This document shows, one piece after another, positions 1 to 9,993 of a stretch of DNA of 64,000 nt. The translations under genes and the position numbers were made by a program. A model generated the notes under the pieces. It was not told the DNA's origin. It did no database searches and saw only the letters and a list, made by a program, of their open reading frames with translations. Position 1 is the first letter of the stretch, and the number at the start of each line of letters is the position of its first letter. The stretch is from Prunus persica (taxonomy: Eukaryota; Streptophyta; Magnoliopsida; Rosales; Rosaceae), in the NCBI RefSeq assembly GCF_000346465.2, contig NC_034013.1, positions 3,975,214-4,039,213 of the forward strand, in the 5' to 3' direction.

Positions 1-603
1 TAAAGCGAGAGTTATGTTCCAATAGTTTCCTTAAGATCGATTGACGTTTTCCAAGCAACACGTACGAGATCGAGTGGAGAGAGAAGGCAATTTAGGAGAG
101 ATTGGGAAGTGGGAATTTTTGGTGGAGGTTGTGGAGACCCATTGCCCATTTGATTTTTAGCCCAATTTATGTTTTGGGGTTCCCTTATGTTTTTGTTCAA
201 TTGTTGATTGTGTTATTTGTTACTTTATTTATTTATTTTAACATTCACTACTTTTCTAGCACAAATTGTTAAATACAGATAGATCCATGAGTCCATGATA
301 TCATGGGGTTGGGGCGGCCTTGGGAGGCTGTGGTGGCAGTTAGTTACAGGGGTATGGTGGCTAGTTGGGGTTTGGTGGTACTGTTCTTGAGTGTTGGCTT
401 GTTAGGGAAGGGATGCAAGTTTGGACCAAAATACCCCTGAATAGATAACAGAAGTTAAGAATAATTTGACAGAAATTATGATTGTCCTTAAATTGCTACA
501 AATATGAAACTATACTAGCAAAATTAACGGAATTGAAACTACAAGGTCAAAAGTGATTGAAGTGTCAAACTACAGGAAACAAAAGTGACTTTTGGCCTAA
601 AAA
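1..603. mobile_element. Mutator-like element, copy 1, cut by window edge
   Basis: This segment is nearly identical to the right part of the complete element at 4332-5225, including the terminal inverted repeat that ends in agtgacttttggcc at 587-601 and the A-rich sequence after it. Its left end lies outside the window. It has no coding capacity, so it is a non-autonomous element. It sits at the same relative place in front of a GRP gene as the second copy, which makes it part of a segmental duplication and not an independent insertion. Confidence 0.72.
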
Positions 604-1330
604 AACTAAGATAAATGTGGGTACAAGAGGATTATTATAACTTTGAGTATATGAAGAATCCCAATTGTATGCTCCGAAAGATTGTATCTATTGATGATTA
701 GTTCTTCATGATATATTTATGAATGTTACGTACCATTGTGCTGCGGGCATTTGAATAACAATGATTGTTGTTTCTCAAATAGCTAGTAAACATAAATAAT
801 TGTTTGGTTGAATTCTAGAAGGGCAACCAAAGAGAGAAAGCCAAAAAAACAAAAAAAGAGGGGAAAAAATAAAGAAAAGAAAGCTTGGTAAACCATTGAA
901 ATGAAAAAAAAATCATAATACCAAAGCGTAACAGTTCAGTATTTACCATTATTTTCTTGTGGATTTTGTGGGTTGAGAGAGGTGATCCGTGCTAATGCTA
1001 GTAATGACTTTGAATTGAGTCAGTGAGCCTAACAATTATCTTTCTACTGTCACCCACAAAATTGGCCTTTTGCTGGCTACCTGTTCTTCGCGGAGAAAAA
1101 GAAATGATAGTGTTTTTAGGGTTGACAGCAACCCTCTCCAATTAAACTATCAAATGCAAATTCGTAGCCGCAAATCCCAAGCCTTCTCTTCTTTAAACCT
1201 TTTTTTGGAGTGGAGACACCCTGATGTAGATTGATGTTTCTTTATTTCTTCGTTTGGCGCGCATGGCTCCTTGACTTTGCTTTGTTTTGGCCTTAATGTG
1301 ACTTGTTTCTCGTTTTCCGTCGTGGGTGGT
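604..1330. repeat. Segmental duplication flank, copy 1
   Basis: Ordinary intergenic DNA whose blocks reappear in the same order at 5226-5558 and then at about 8990-9310. Shared blocks include the run just after the MULE and, further on, tctttctactgtcacccaca and tgtagattgatgtt. The second copy is split by about 3.4 kb of transposon insertions. No gene is visible here. Confidence 0.75.
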
Positions 1331-1505
1331 TTTTTTTTTTTTTTTTTTTTTTAAAATCCAAATTTAATGCATTCTTTCATTGTAATTGAATTTCATAATT
1401 TAAAATTTGAATTCTTTCCTTGTGAACATTTACCTAATACATATATATATATATATAATTTAATCAATAAAAGTAAAGACCCACATATTATACTAATTGA
1501 TGAGA
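1331..1505. other. AT-rich spacer with poly-T and TA runs
   Basis: Contains a long T run (about 1331-1352) and a TA microsatellite (about 1441-1457). I see no gene. Confidence 0.6.
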
Positions 1506-1779
1506 CACTATGCCAAATTTTACTCTACACTGCATCACATAAGCATCGACAAATCTAAAAACCAATGCTGTTAGTATTTTAGGCATCGATTTTATAATTA
1601 ATAAGACTAAAGGGGTATAAAGGCATCAGCATAAATTTTAAGGGTTTTCTACCGATGCTGTTGATTATACTTTAGCATCGATGATATAATTTACTGATGC
1701 GTAAAATATTTTTGAATAATTTCTTTTTTAAGCAGAACAATTATACCGACGCCAAAACCATGTCAATGCCGCTACAGTG
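1506..1779. mobile_element. Possible CACTA-type fragment with subterminal motifs
   Basis: The left edge reads CACTATGCCAAA and the right edge ends in CAGTG, as CACTA transposons do. Between them lie about eight short motifs related to GCATCGAT or ACCGATGC in both orientations (about 1562, 1581, 1622, 1650, 1673, 1692, 1744, 1763). These resemble the subterminal repeats bound by CACTA transposases. The expected 3-bp target duplication is not evident and there is no coding sequence, so the assignment is tentative. Confidence 0.4.
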
Positions 1780-2392
1780 ATTTTTAAACAATGGAAAGCA
1801 AACTGTTGAGTTTTTTTTTTTTTTTTTGTCATTCTTTGGATTGCTAAAATTGAACGTTACATCTAAAGAATTTTCTAAACCAAAAGACCAATATATGTGA
1901 GGAGAGGAGGAGAGACGAATCATAACAGGCACTTGTGAAGTTGGCATTATGGCATTCTCATTCTTAAACATGACTATACATAATAATTAATCAACTGCTA
2001 ATTAAGATTATACTTAATTTAACCCACTCCACTTATATACATATAATGCTAATTAAGTCAATGATTCGGATTATAGATGACGGTGATTATTTAAAAATTA
2101 AATTAGCATGCAGCTTCTTATTATCTATTAATTATTTCATGCAAATTCGTAGCCACTAATAATTTGAAAGAACCCTAAAAATAGTCTGAAACCAACACGT
2201 AGCAGCAAGACTACCAAACACAAGCTCTCCTCTATTTCTATTTATGATTTGTTCTAGCATTCAGCCACTTTTTTTGAAACACCTCAAATTCTCTTCTGCA
2301 TATGTGCTTCAACCACCCTTTCCTACTCCTATATATACCTTCACTTCTCTTGCATTCTACTCCATTGTTGTGGATTCAACTACATTATTTCA
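1780..2392 (+). promoter_or_regulatory. Upstream region of GRP1 with TATA box
   Basis: A TATA box (ctatatatacc) lies at 2330-2339, about 55 bp before the ATG. It is followed by a CT-rich leader with tctcttgcattctac. The same leader block occurs before GRP2 at about 14510-14525, so the core promoter is conserved between the two paralogues. The rest is AT-rich and shows no gene. Confidence 0.6.
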
Positions 2393-4240
2393 ATGACTAC
2401 TCAAAACACTCATAGTTTTGTCTTCTTTATGTTATTAGGTATAGGGATATGTTCTGCAGCCAGAACAATCCTACATTATAAAGAGCCTGCCCATGCTCCT
2501 GTTGTCAGCTATGGTGCAGGCCATGTCGTCGGTGGTGGTGGTGGATCGGAGTATAGATTTGGTGGTGCTGCAAGTTATGGTGGTGTTTGGGGATATGGTG
2601 GCGTAGGAGGTGCAGGAAGTGATGAGGATTATGGAGCGATAGGAGAACATGGTGCTCCTAGCTATGGAGGTGGTAGTGGTGGTGGAAAAGGAGGTGGTGT
2701 TGCCTACGGAGGTGCTGGTGGACATGGTGGTGGTGGTGGCGGCGGTAGTGGTGGTGTTGATGGTGGTGGGGGCACTGAAAGACATGGAAGTGGGAGTGGT
2801 GAAGGAGGTGGTGCCAGTTATGGTGTTGGTGGTGAACATGGAGTGAGTGGCGATGGTCGGGGTAATAGCGGTGGCGGTGGCTCTGGTTATGCTGGAAAAC
2901 ATGGCAGTGGTTACAGAGGTGGAGAAGGTGGTGGTGCCGGTGGCAGTCATGGTGCTAGTGGAAAACATGACAAAGGTTATGGAGGAGGAGGCGGACATGG
3001 TGCTGGTGCCGGAGGAGGCTATGCTGCTGGAGGAGCAAGTGGTGGAGGAGCTGAAGGTGGAGCTAGTGGTGGCTATACAGGTGGTGTAGGAGGAGGTGGT
3101 GCCAGAGGAGGCAGCGGACATAGTGTTGGTGGCAAACATGGTGCTGGTGTCATTGGAGGTGACAAACAAGGTGGTGGTGCCGGTGGCAAATATGGTGCTG
3201 GTGGAAAACATGGCGAAGGCTATGGAAGAGGCAGTGGACATGGTAGTGGTGCCGGAGGAGGTTATACTGCTGGAGGAGCAAGTGGTGGAGGAGCTGGAGG
3301 TGGAGGTGGCGGACACGGTGCTAGTGGCAAACATGGCGCTGGTGCCATTGGAGGCAACGAACATGGTGGTGGTGCCGATAGCAAACATGGTGCTGGTGGC
3401 AAACATGGTGCTAGTGCCATTGGAGGCGGTGAGCATGGTGGTGGTGCCGATGGCAAACATGGTGATGGTGGCAAACATGGTGCTAGTGCCATTGGAGGCG
3501 ACGAACATGGTGGTGGTGTTGATGGTAAACATGGGGCTAGTGGCAAACATGGTGCTAGTGCCATTGGAGGCGGCGAACATGATGATGGTGCCAGTGGCAA
3601 ACATGGTGCTGGTGGAAAACATGGCAAAGGCTATGGTGGAGGCGGAGGACATGGTGGTAGTGCTAGAGAAGGTTATGCTGCTGGAGGAGCAAGTGGTGGA
3701 GGAGTTGGAGGTGGAGCTAGTGGTGGCTATGCAGGTGGTGCAGGGGGAGGAGGAGGTTCCGGTGGTGGCAGCAGCTATGGAGGAGCTCATGGAGGTGCAT
3801 ATGGAGGACGAGGTGGTGGTGAGGGCGGAGGCCATGGTGCTAGTAGCAAACATGGCGAAGGCTATGGAGGAGGCAGCGGACATGGTGGTGGTGCTGGAGG
3901 AGGCGGCGGACATGGTGCTAGTACCATTGGAGGTAACAAACATGGTGGTGGTGCCGATGGCAAACTTGGTGGTGGTGCCGATGGCAAACTTGGTGCTGGT
4001 GCCATTGGAGGCGGCGAAAATGGTGGTGTAGCCGGAGGAGGCGGCGGACATGGTGGTGGTGCTGTTGGAAGTTATGCTACTGGAGGAGCAAGTGGTGGTG
4101 GGGTTGGAGGTGGAGCTAGTGGTGGCTATGCAGGTGGTGTAGCCGGAGGCGTTTTTGGTGGTGGCAGCGGCTATGAAGGAGCTTATGGAGCTGCATATTG
4201 GGGACAAGGTGGTGGTGAGAGCGGTGGTTATGCTCCTTGA
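2393..4240 (+). CDS. Secreted glycine-rich cell-wall-type protein (GRP1)
   Basis: A single-exon gene of 615 residues. Residues 1 to about 23 form a signal peptide (hydrophobic FVFFMLLGIGICSA, then small residues and Arg), so the product should be secreted. The rest is almost entirely Gly with Ser, Ala, His, Lys and Tyr in GGX, GGGX and KHG patterns, the composition of plant glycine-rich structural proteins that are thought to reinforce cell walls. Residues 312-407 are four tandem 24-residue repeats. Longer blocks (SGGGxGGGASGGYAGG) recur about four times. No RNA-binding or zinc-knuckle domain is present, so it is not a GRP-RBP. The ATG follows a TATA box by about 55 bp. A paralogue starts at 14565. 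The long open frames in other phases come from GGN codon bias. Whether it is a wall protein or another secreted GRP cannot be told from sequence. Confidence 0.85.
   Translation: MTTQNTHSFVFFMLLGIGICSAARTILHYKEPAHAPVVSYGAGHVVGGGGGSEYRFGGAASYGGVWGYGGVGGAGSDEDYGAIGEHGAPSYGGGSGGGKGGGVAYGGAGGHGGGGGGGSGGVDGGGGTERHGSGSGEGGGASYGVGGEHGVSGDGRGNSGGGGSGYAGKHGSGYRGGEGGGAGGSHGASGKHDKGYGGGGGHGAGAGGGYAAGGASGGGAEGGASGGYTGGVGGGGARGGSGHSVGGKHGAGVIGGDKQGGGAGGKYGAGGKHGEGYGRGSGHGSGAGGGYTAGGASGGGAGGGGGGHGASGKHGAGAIGGNEHGGGADSKHGAGGKHGASAIGGGEHGGGADGKHGDGGKHGASAIGGDEHGGGVDGKHGASGKHGASAIGGGEHDDGASGKHGAGGKHGKGYGGGGGHGGSAREGYAAGGASGGGVGGGASGGYAGGAGGGGGSGGGSSYGGAHGGAYGGRGGGEGGGHGASSKHGEGYGGGSGHGGGAGGGGGHGASTIGGNKHGGGADGKLGGGADGKLGAGAIGGGENGGVAGGGGGHGGGAVGSYATGGASGGGVGGGASGGYAGGVAGGVFGGGSGYEGAYGAAYWGQGGGESGGYAP
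3326..3613 (+). repeat. Four tandem 72-bp coding repeats in GRP1
   Basis: Each unit encodes 24 residues of the type GKHGAS-AIGGGEHGGGADGKHG. Four units differ at a few positions (GNE, GGE, GDE; GGGAD, GGGVD, DDGAS). The repeats are in frame and keep the reading frame, as expected from unequal exchange under coding constraint. Confidence 0.8.
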
Positions 4241-4331
4241 AATTATCTTTACTACTTCTTTGTCACCAAAAGCTTCACATCTTCTTACCTATATTAAATT
4301 ATTATTAGTATTAATAAGGGGAAAAAAAACT
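4241..4331 (+). other. 3' flank of GRP1
   Basis: Short untranslated and downstream sequence between the GRP1 stop codon and the MULE. It ends in the A-rich target duplication of that element (4323-4331). Confidence 0.5.
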
Positions 4332-5225
4332 CGGTCAAAAGTCACTTTTGGTCCCTGTAGTTTAGCACTTTAACCATTTTTGACCTTGTAATTTCAATTC
4401 CGTCAATTTTGTCATTGTAGTTTCATAATTGTAGCAATTTAAGGACCATTCTAATTTTCATTAAATTATTCTAACTTTTGTTATTTATTAACTTGCATCC
4501 CTTCCCACAACCCACCAACAGTCACGAGCAGTCCCTACCCAAACCCAGCTAGCCACCACACCTTGTAATTGAACGCCCACACAGCCTCCCAGGGCTACCC
4601 CAACCCCAACAAATGCACAAGGCATAAGCTAGAAAGCCGAGAGTTATGTTCCAATAGTTTCCCTAAGATCGACTGACGTCTCCAAGCAACACGTACGAGA
4701 TCGAGTTGGGAGAGAGAAGGCAAATTTAGGAGAGATTGGAAGTGGGACTTTTGGTGGAGGTTGTGGAGACCCATTGCCCATTTGATTTTAGCCCAATTAT
4801 GTTTTGGGTTCCTTATGTTTTTGTTCAATTGTTGATTGTGTTATTGTTACTTTATTTATTTATTTTAACATTCACTACTTTTCTAGCACAAATTGTTAAA
4901 TACAGATAGATCCATGAGTCCATGATATCATGGGGTTGGGGCGGCCTTGGGAGGCTGTGGTGGCAGTTAGTTACAGGGGTATGGTGGCTAGTTGGGGTTT
5001 GGTGGTACTGTTCTTGAGTGTTGGCTTGTTAGGGAAGGGATGCAAGTTTGGACCAAAATACCCCTGAATAGATAACAGAAGTTAAGAATAATTTGACAGA
5101 AATTATGATTGTCCTTAAATTGCTACAAATATGAAACTATACTAGCAAAATTAACGGAATTGAAACTACAAGGTCAAAAGTGATTGAAGTGTCAAACTAC
5201 AGGAAACAAAAGTGACTTTTGGCCT
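4332..5225. mobile_element. Non-autonomous Mutator-like element with long TIRs
   Basis: The ends are long inverted repeats. The left arm reads ggtcaaaagtcacttttgg; the right arm, reversed, reads ggccaaaagtcacttttg, and the match continues for well over 100 bp through blocks such as cctgtagttt and aatttcaattccgt. The element is flanked by a 9-bp direct repeat, aaaaaaact (4323-4331 and 5226-5234), the size Mutator transposases make. It is about 894 bp with no coding region. The same element occupies 1-603. Confidence 0.75.
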
Positions 5226-5558
5226 AAAAAAACTAAGATAAATGTGGGTACAAGAGGATTAATATAATTTTGAGTATATTATGAATCCCAAAGGTTGTAT
5301 CTATTGATAATTAATTAATATGAATTCTTCTTCTTCATAATAATATTTATGAATGTTACCAATACTAATTGTTATCGTTATAAATTCCGCAGCGGGTGCA
5401 TTTGGATGACAATGATTGTTTGGCTGAATTCTTGAAGTGGAACCAAAGAGAGACTAGTTGAAGAGGTAAACCAATGAAATGAAAAAAAAGCTTAGCAGCC
5501 AATATTTACCGTTGTTTTCTTGTGGGCATATCTAGCTTCTTGTGGATTGTGTATTGTG
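5226..5558. repeat. Segmental duplication flank, copy 2, first half
   Basis: Matches 604 to about 960 in order (aaactaagataaatgtgggt, then the gaatgttac block). It is interrupted at 5559 by an LTR element. The homology resumes at about 8990. Confidence 0.7.
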
Positions 5559-5814
5559 TGTTAGCGAGTTCTTACTTAGTTAGGATTTTGATTCCTTACT
5601 ATGTTAGGATTTTGATTACTTACCCATTTATCTAGTCCTATTATAATTGAGATTTATTCTTATTATAATTTATATTTATTTTCTATTGTAATTTGGATTT
5701 ATTTTCCATTTTATTTAGGGTTGTACTTCTTTATAAATGTCTTCATATTGGAGAAGAATAAATATATGAGCATATACGAGCATAACTGACTATTTGCCCT
5801 CCTTTGTTTGACAT
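5559..5814 (+). repeat. 5' LTR
   Basis: Starts TGTTAGCGAG and ends in TTTGACA directly before the primer-binding site. It is the counterpart of the repeat at 7580. Confidence 0.75.
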
Positions 5815-6176
5815 GGTATAAGAGCCTAGGTTTTCTTGTGACCTGTGTTTGCGTTCTCCTTCCAATTTAAGTTTTCTCCTCCCCTCCTCTTCAAAGGGAG
5901 GGGGGGGAGGAGGAGGAGTGAAAAAGATCTATTTTTCTTTCCCAAGAAGATATTGCATATTTCTTGACTCCGATGACCCCTTCTCTTTACAGGGAGAAGG
6001 GGAGAGAAGAGAAGTTGTGTCTATGTGAATTAGGTAAAGTATATATGGAGGAATTCTCTTTCACTTTGGCTGCTGTTATCGTTGTCATTGTTGTGGTTAA
6101 TGTTGCCGCGTTGATGTTGCCCGCTGTTGATGTTGCCTTTATTTGCTTCGCTTTCCGTTGCTATGGTAATTGCCAA

Positions 6177-7185
6177 TAGGGGAGGGCATTGGAACCGCAA
6201 AATCACAAAACCGAACCAAATCAAATCCAAAAAATCCAAAAAAATCGTGTTGACCGAAAAATACAAAAATCAAGACAAATCCAAACCGGACCGATTCAGA
6301 CCTTTTTCGATCTCGATTTTCCACCATGAAGAACCGTTCCAATAAAATTAATTTATATATATATATATATATATATACTATTTTAATGCTCAACTTGGAA
6401 ACCATGAGCAGAGAGACGTGATTAAAAAGCAAGTTAGGTGGGCATTCATGATGTTGATGTCGGCAGAGAGAAGACAACGGCTCTTTTTTATTTTTTTTAA
6501 TGAAATCTTTTAGACTTTTTGAGGTCTCAATAGTCAATACCCATAAACAAAACATTTTTGTTTATTCCACTCGTTTCTCTCTCTTCTCTAAGTTCTCTGT
6601 ATTCTCTCACTTTTCTCTGGCTTCTTCTTTCTCTCTCGGTATTTCTTTCCTCTCTTCTTGCTCACCGATTCTTTCTTCCTTTCTTCTTGCTCCGATTCTT
6701 TCTTTTATCTCCTCTCATCTCATTTATTCTTTCTCATTGATTATTTCTTCCTCTTTTTCTCTTATTTTTTTCGTTTTTTTATTTCTTTGTTTTATTTCTC
6801 ACCAGATCTTTATTTCTTCTTCTCTTCTTCTCCTCTCTTCTTTGTTTGATATCTCTTTTTGTTCCTTACTCTCCTTTGGTGCATCGATTGGATCTGTTTG
6901 CTAGATAGTTTTTTTTTTTTTTTTGTATCTTTTAATTTTCAGATATGGTTTTTCTTATATGGATTTGGCGATTCACTTTGCTTTGTGTAAAAATGTCAGT
7001 TAGGCTAAAGAGCTGATTCAAAGCATGAAAAACCGAAACCAAACCGGACCTAAACTGGTCCGAGTTGGTTTGGTTTTCTTTGGCATTTTTGTTAAAATTC
7101 AAACCGGACCGGATCAGTGAATAGTATCTATTTTGGTTTCAATTTTGCCTAAAAATCGGGCCGAACCGAACCGTGCCTAGGCCTA
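6177..7185. mobile_element. Non-autonomous hAT-type element nested in the LTR element
   Basis: Flanked by a perfect 8-bp direct repeat, attgccaa (6169-6176 and 7186-7193), the size hAT transposases make. The ends are short inverted repeats: taggggagggca on the left and, reversed, taggcctaggca on the right. They are followed by subterminal arrays of CCGAACC/GGTTCGG-type motifs (6190-6300 and 7030-7170), common in plant hAT MITEs. The middle is a long pyrimidine tract (about 6560-6880). There is no credible transposase reading frame. Confidence 0.8.
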
Positions 7186-7205
7186 ATTGCCAATGATGTT
7201 GCTAT

Positions 7206-7400
7206 GTTTTACCTTACCTACTATCATGCTCACAGGGTTTTTATGTTCTGCTCTACTTATTGCCGTGCTCACAAGGGTTTTGTATTCTGTTATCTACTGT
7301 CGTGCTCACAGGACTTCTGTGTTCTGCCTTACCTATTGTCGTGCTCACAGGGTATCTGTGTTCTGCCTTACTTACTACCGTGCTCACAAGGTTTATGTAT
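7206..7400 (+). repeat. 39-bp minisatellite, about five units
   Basis: Five imperfect copies of a unit of about 39 bp containing cgtgctcacaggg and tgttctgcctta, located in the interior of the LTR element just right of the hAT insertion. Confidence 0.75.
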
Positions 7401-7579
7401 TTTGCTTTTAAGTGTTCTTCTATATGCCTTATTTGTTAGGGTTTGCTAGTTGTTTCACTCGTGGTTTATGACAAGGCCTTCTTTACAGTTGTTCGATTGG
7501 TTAATGTCGAGTATGGTGTTTTATGACTCGCTTGTCAAGTTGGACATGCGAAATATCTTTGTCCCAACTTGAGGGGGAG

Positions 7580-7800
7580 TGTTGGCGAGTCCTTACTTAG
7601 TTAGGATTTTGATTCCTTACTATGTTAGGATTTTGATTACTTACCTATTTATCTAGTCCTATTATAATTGAGATTTATTTCTTATTGTAAATTTAGATTT
7701 ATTTCCTATTTTATTTAGGGTTGTACTTCTTTACAAATACCTCCATATTTGAGAATAATAAATATATGAGCATAACTGAATATTTACCATAGGTTTGACT
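7580..7800 (+). repeat. 3' LTR
   Basis: Begins TGTTGGCGAG after a purine tract and matches the 5' LTR over most of its length. The last about 20 bp are diverged. Confidence 0.72.
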
Positions 7801-8215
7801 TTGTAGAGTAAATAAAAATGTAAAATCCCATGACTCCTTTGTAGAAAGACTTGTACTTGAGGTCCTTAATTTAAATATCATGAAAAACAATTATTAAATC
7901 AAACCAAGAATGGAATGAGGATTTCAAAATGGACTGGACTGAATTTACTTTACAAAGAAATTCGATGATACAAGTGAATTTCAATGATAAAAAAATATGA
8001 TACACCTAGTCAGGGGGACATAATGATTTGTACCTCTCAAAATGCATGTAATATATAAGATAGAAACTAGTAAAAAAAATACAAAAATAAATAAACATGC
8101 AATACAAATACAAAATAAAACTATATTTAAGTTTTACCCTTCGAGACTTCAAATAATTAAAATCACTAATTATTATTTCAAGTGGCTATTTGATATATGT
8201 ACTCTATTTTTCAAC
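7801..8215. other. AT-rich spacer
   Basis: No gene, RNA or clear repeat structure seen. Confidence 0.5.
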
Positions 8216-8880
8216 AATCCAAACCATCTATTTTTTAAGTCTACATTCATAGATCATCCTCATAAAAAAAAAAATCAAATCGGAAACCGTTTCGACATCC
8301 AATTATGTCCTACAAAATCAATGAATATGGTGCTTCAAGAAAGTACTAAAATTTCAATAACTCAATTGAGTGGTCGAACGATATCGGATTCAAGTGATCT
8401 TTTGTAGAGATGATATTTGATGAGTATCTACAAAGTAGACAGTTTGGATTAGTGAAATACAATACAGAGTGGGCCATACAAGGGTGTCCCTCAAATAAGC
8501 TAATTTGAGGGATCCTTCAATGGAAGCTCTCTGTATATATATATATATATATACACAGTCTCCTTCTATTGAGGGATCCATACGATCCAAACCGTCTATT
8601 TTTTAAGTCTATATTCATAGATCATCTTTGCAAAAAATTAGACAAATCAGAAATCGTTTCAACATCCAATTGTATCATAGAAATTCAATGAACACGGTGC
8701 TTCAAGAAAGAACTAAAATTTCAATAACACAATTAAGTGGTCAAATGATATCGAATTCAAGTGATTTTTTGTAGAGATGATCTTTGAATGATTATCTACA
8801 AAAATGATGTTGAAATTAGTAAAATACAATCCAAAATGGACCCTACAAAGAGTGTCCCTCAAATAAACTTATTTATCAAG
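8216..8880. repeat. Tandem duplicate of a dispersed repeat
   Basis: Two head-to-tail copies, about 8216-8500 and 8583-8870. Both carry ctattttttaagtcta, atagatcatc, ggtgcttcaagaaag and gtgtccctcaaataa in that order. They are separated by a TA microsatellite (8533-8552). A third diverged relative lies at about 37005-37245. The family is non-coding; its class is not clear. Confidence 0.7.
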
Positions 8881-8989
8881 ACTACATGATATTTAAAAGT
8901 CAAAACTCTTTCCATATGGGAGCACAATATGTGCATCCGTCCCTGAATAAAACAATGAAAAAAGAAGAAGTTCAATTGTGATCAAACTA

Positions 8990-9310
8990 TTTCCATATGA
9001 GAGAGGTGATCAGACTTTGAATTGAATGAGCCTAACATGAGTGGTCTTCTGCTCATATAGGCAAATTATCTTTCTACTGTCACCCACAATCAATAGTGTT
9101 TTTAGGGTTTGACAACAAAGTCTCTCCAATGATGCTTCTCTCACTTTGGCTGTCCCAAGCCCTTCTCTCCTTCGAACCATTTGTGGAGTGGGACTCCCAG
9201 ATGTAGATTGATGTTACTTTGTTGTTCGGCCTGCATATGCCTCCTTGGTTTTGCTTTGTTTTGTCCTTGTGACTTGTTTCTTGTTTCCCCTCTTAGGTGT
9301 TTTTTGTTTG
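8990..9310. repeat. Segmental duplication flank, copy 2, second half
   Basis: Resumes homology with about 975-1320: gagaggtgatc, gactttgaattga, atctttctactgtcaccc, tgtagattgatgtt and the TTTGCTTTGTTTTG block follow in the same order. This places the whole 5559-8990 stretch as insertions after the duplication. Confidence 0.72.
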
Positions 9311-9993
9311 GTTGAGAAAAGAAACAGAAAAACTTAATTTGACTTTTGAAAAAATAAAAAAAGGGTTGGCAGAAATATCAAGTGTTGATTTAATGTCACA
9401 GTAAAGTTAATGGATTATACCAAGATATCATAATGAGACCAGTGAAGTTCACAAGTAATAGCCATGGACTTCCGCTGAAGGAGACACTTGGAAGAATTTC
9501 AATTGAATTTTTTTTTTAAAGTTAATTATATTCAATCAGCAAAAACTAAACATTATCACATTAAAGTTATGTAATATGTTTCAATTGGTACATGAAATAA
9601 GAAAAGTAATAACAACTTAATTAGCTGGCTCGACAATTCCTAAACTTTCATGCCCTTTCTCAGTACCAAAAACAGAAATGAGAGGAGAAGAGAAAGTTAG
9701 GAGAGAAAGGATTAATATTCTCAAATACCTAGTTTTAGAAGTCATTTGACATTCGTATTTTGGGCTTATGACATTGGGGTTAGGTTTGGGTTAAATTCAA
9801 ATCCACCACCAAATCCCGGAATCTAATTAGACTCAGTAATAGCCAAATGCCACCGATCTCTACCGTACATAGATGCCAAAGAAGAATGAGAAGAAGCGGG
9901 AAAAAAAAAAGGGAAAGAAAGAAGAAGAGAGAAACGTAACCACCAATACGAAGAACGGAATAAAACCATATCAAAGTCCCAATTTTACACTAA
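9311..9993. other. Spacer with no gene seen
   Basis: AT-rich with purine-rich runs (9890-9930). Ends in the TAA target of the next element. Confidence 0.5.

Larger units (their letters stand above)
5559..7800 (+). mobile_element. Non-autonomous LTR retroelement with a nested hAT element
   Basis: Two direct LTRs (5559-5814 and 7580 to about 7800) both begin TGTTrGCGAG and share long near-identical stretches. After the 5' LTR comes tggtataagagcc (5815 on), one base from the initiator-Met tRNA primer-binding site used by copia-like elements. A purine tract, gagggggag (7571-7579), precedes the 3' LTR. Flanking 5-mers are ttgtg and ttgta, a plausible decayed target duplication. The interior has no gag-pol, so it depended on another element. 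The right LTR end is less certain than the left. Confidence 0.8.

Noticed and set aside
2471..4207. 578-residue open frame on the minus strand of GRP1
   Set aside because: Ser/Thr/Ala/Met-rich product of reading GGN repeats backward. No signal peptide or domain; it is a composition shadow of the plus-strand GRP gene. The plus-strand Val/Met-rich frames are shadows too.
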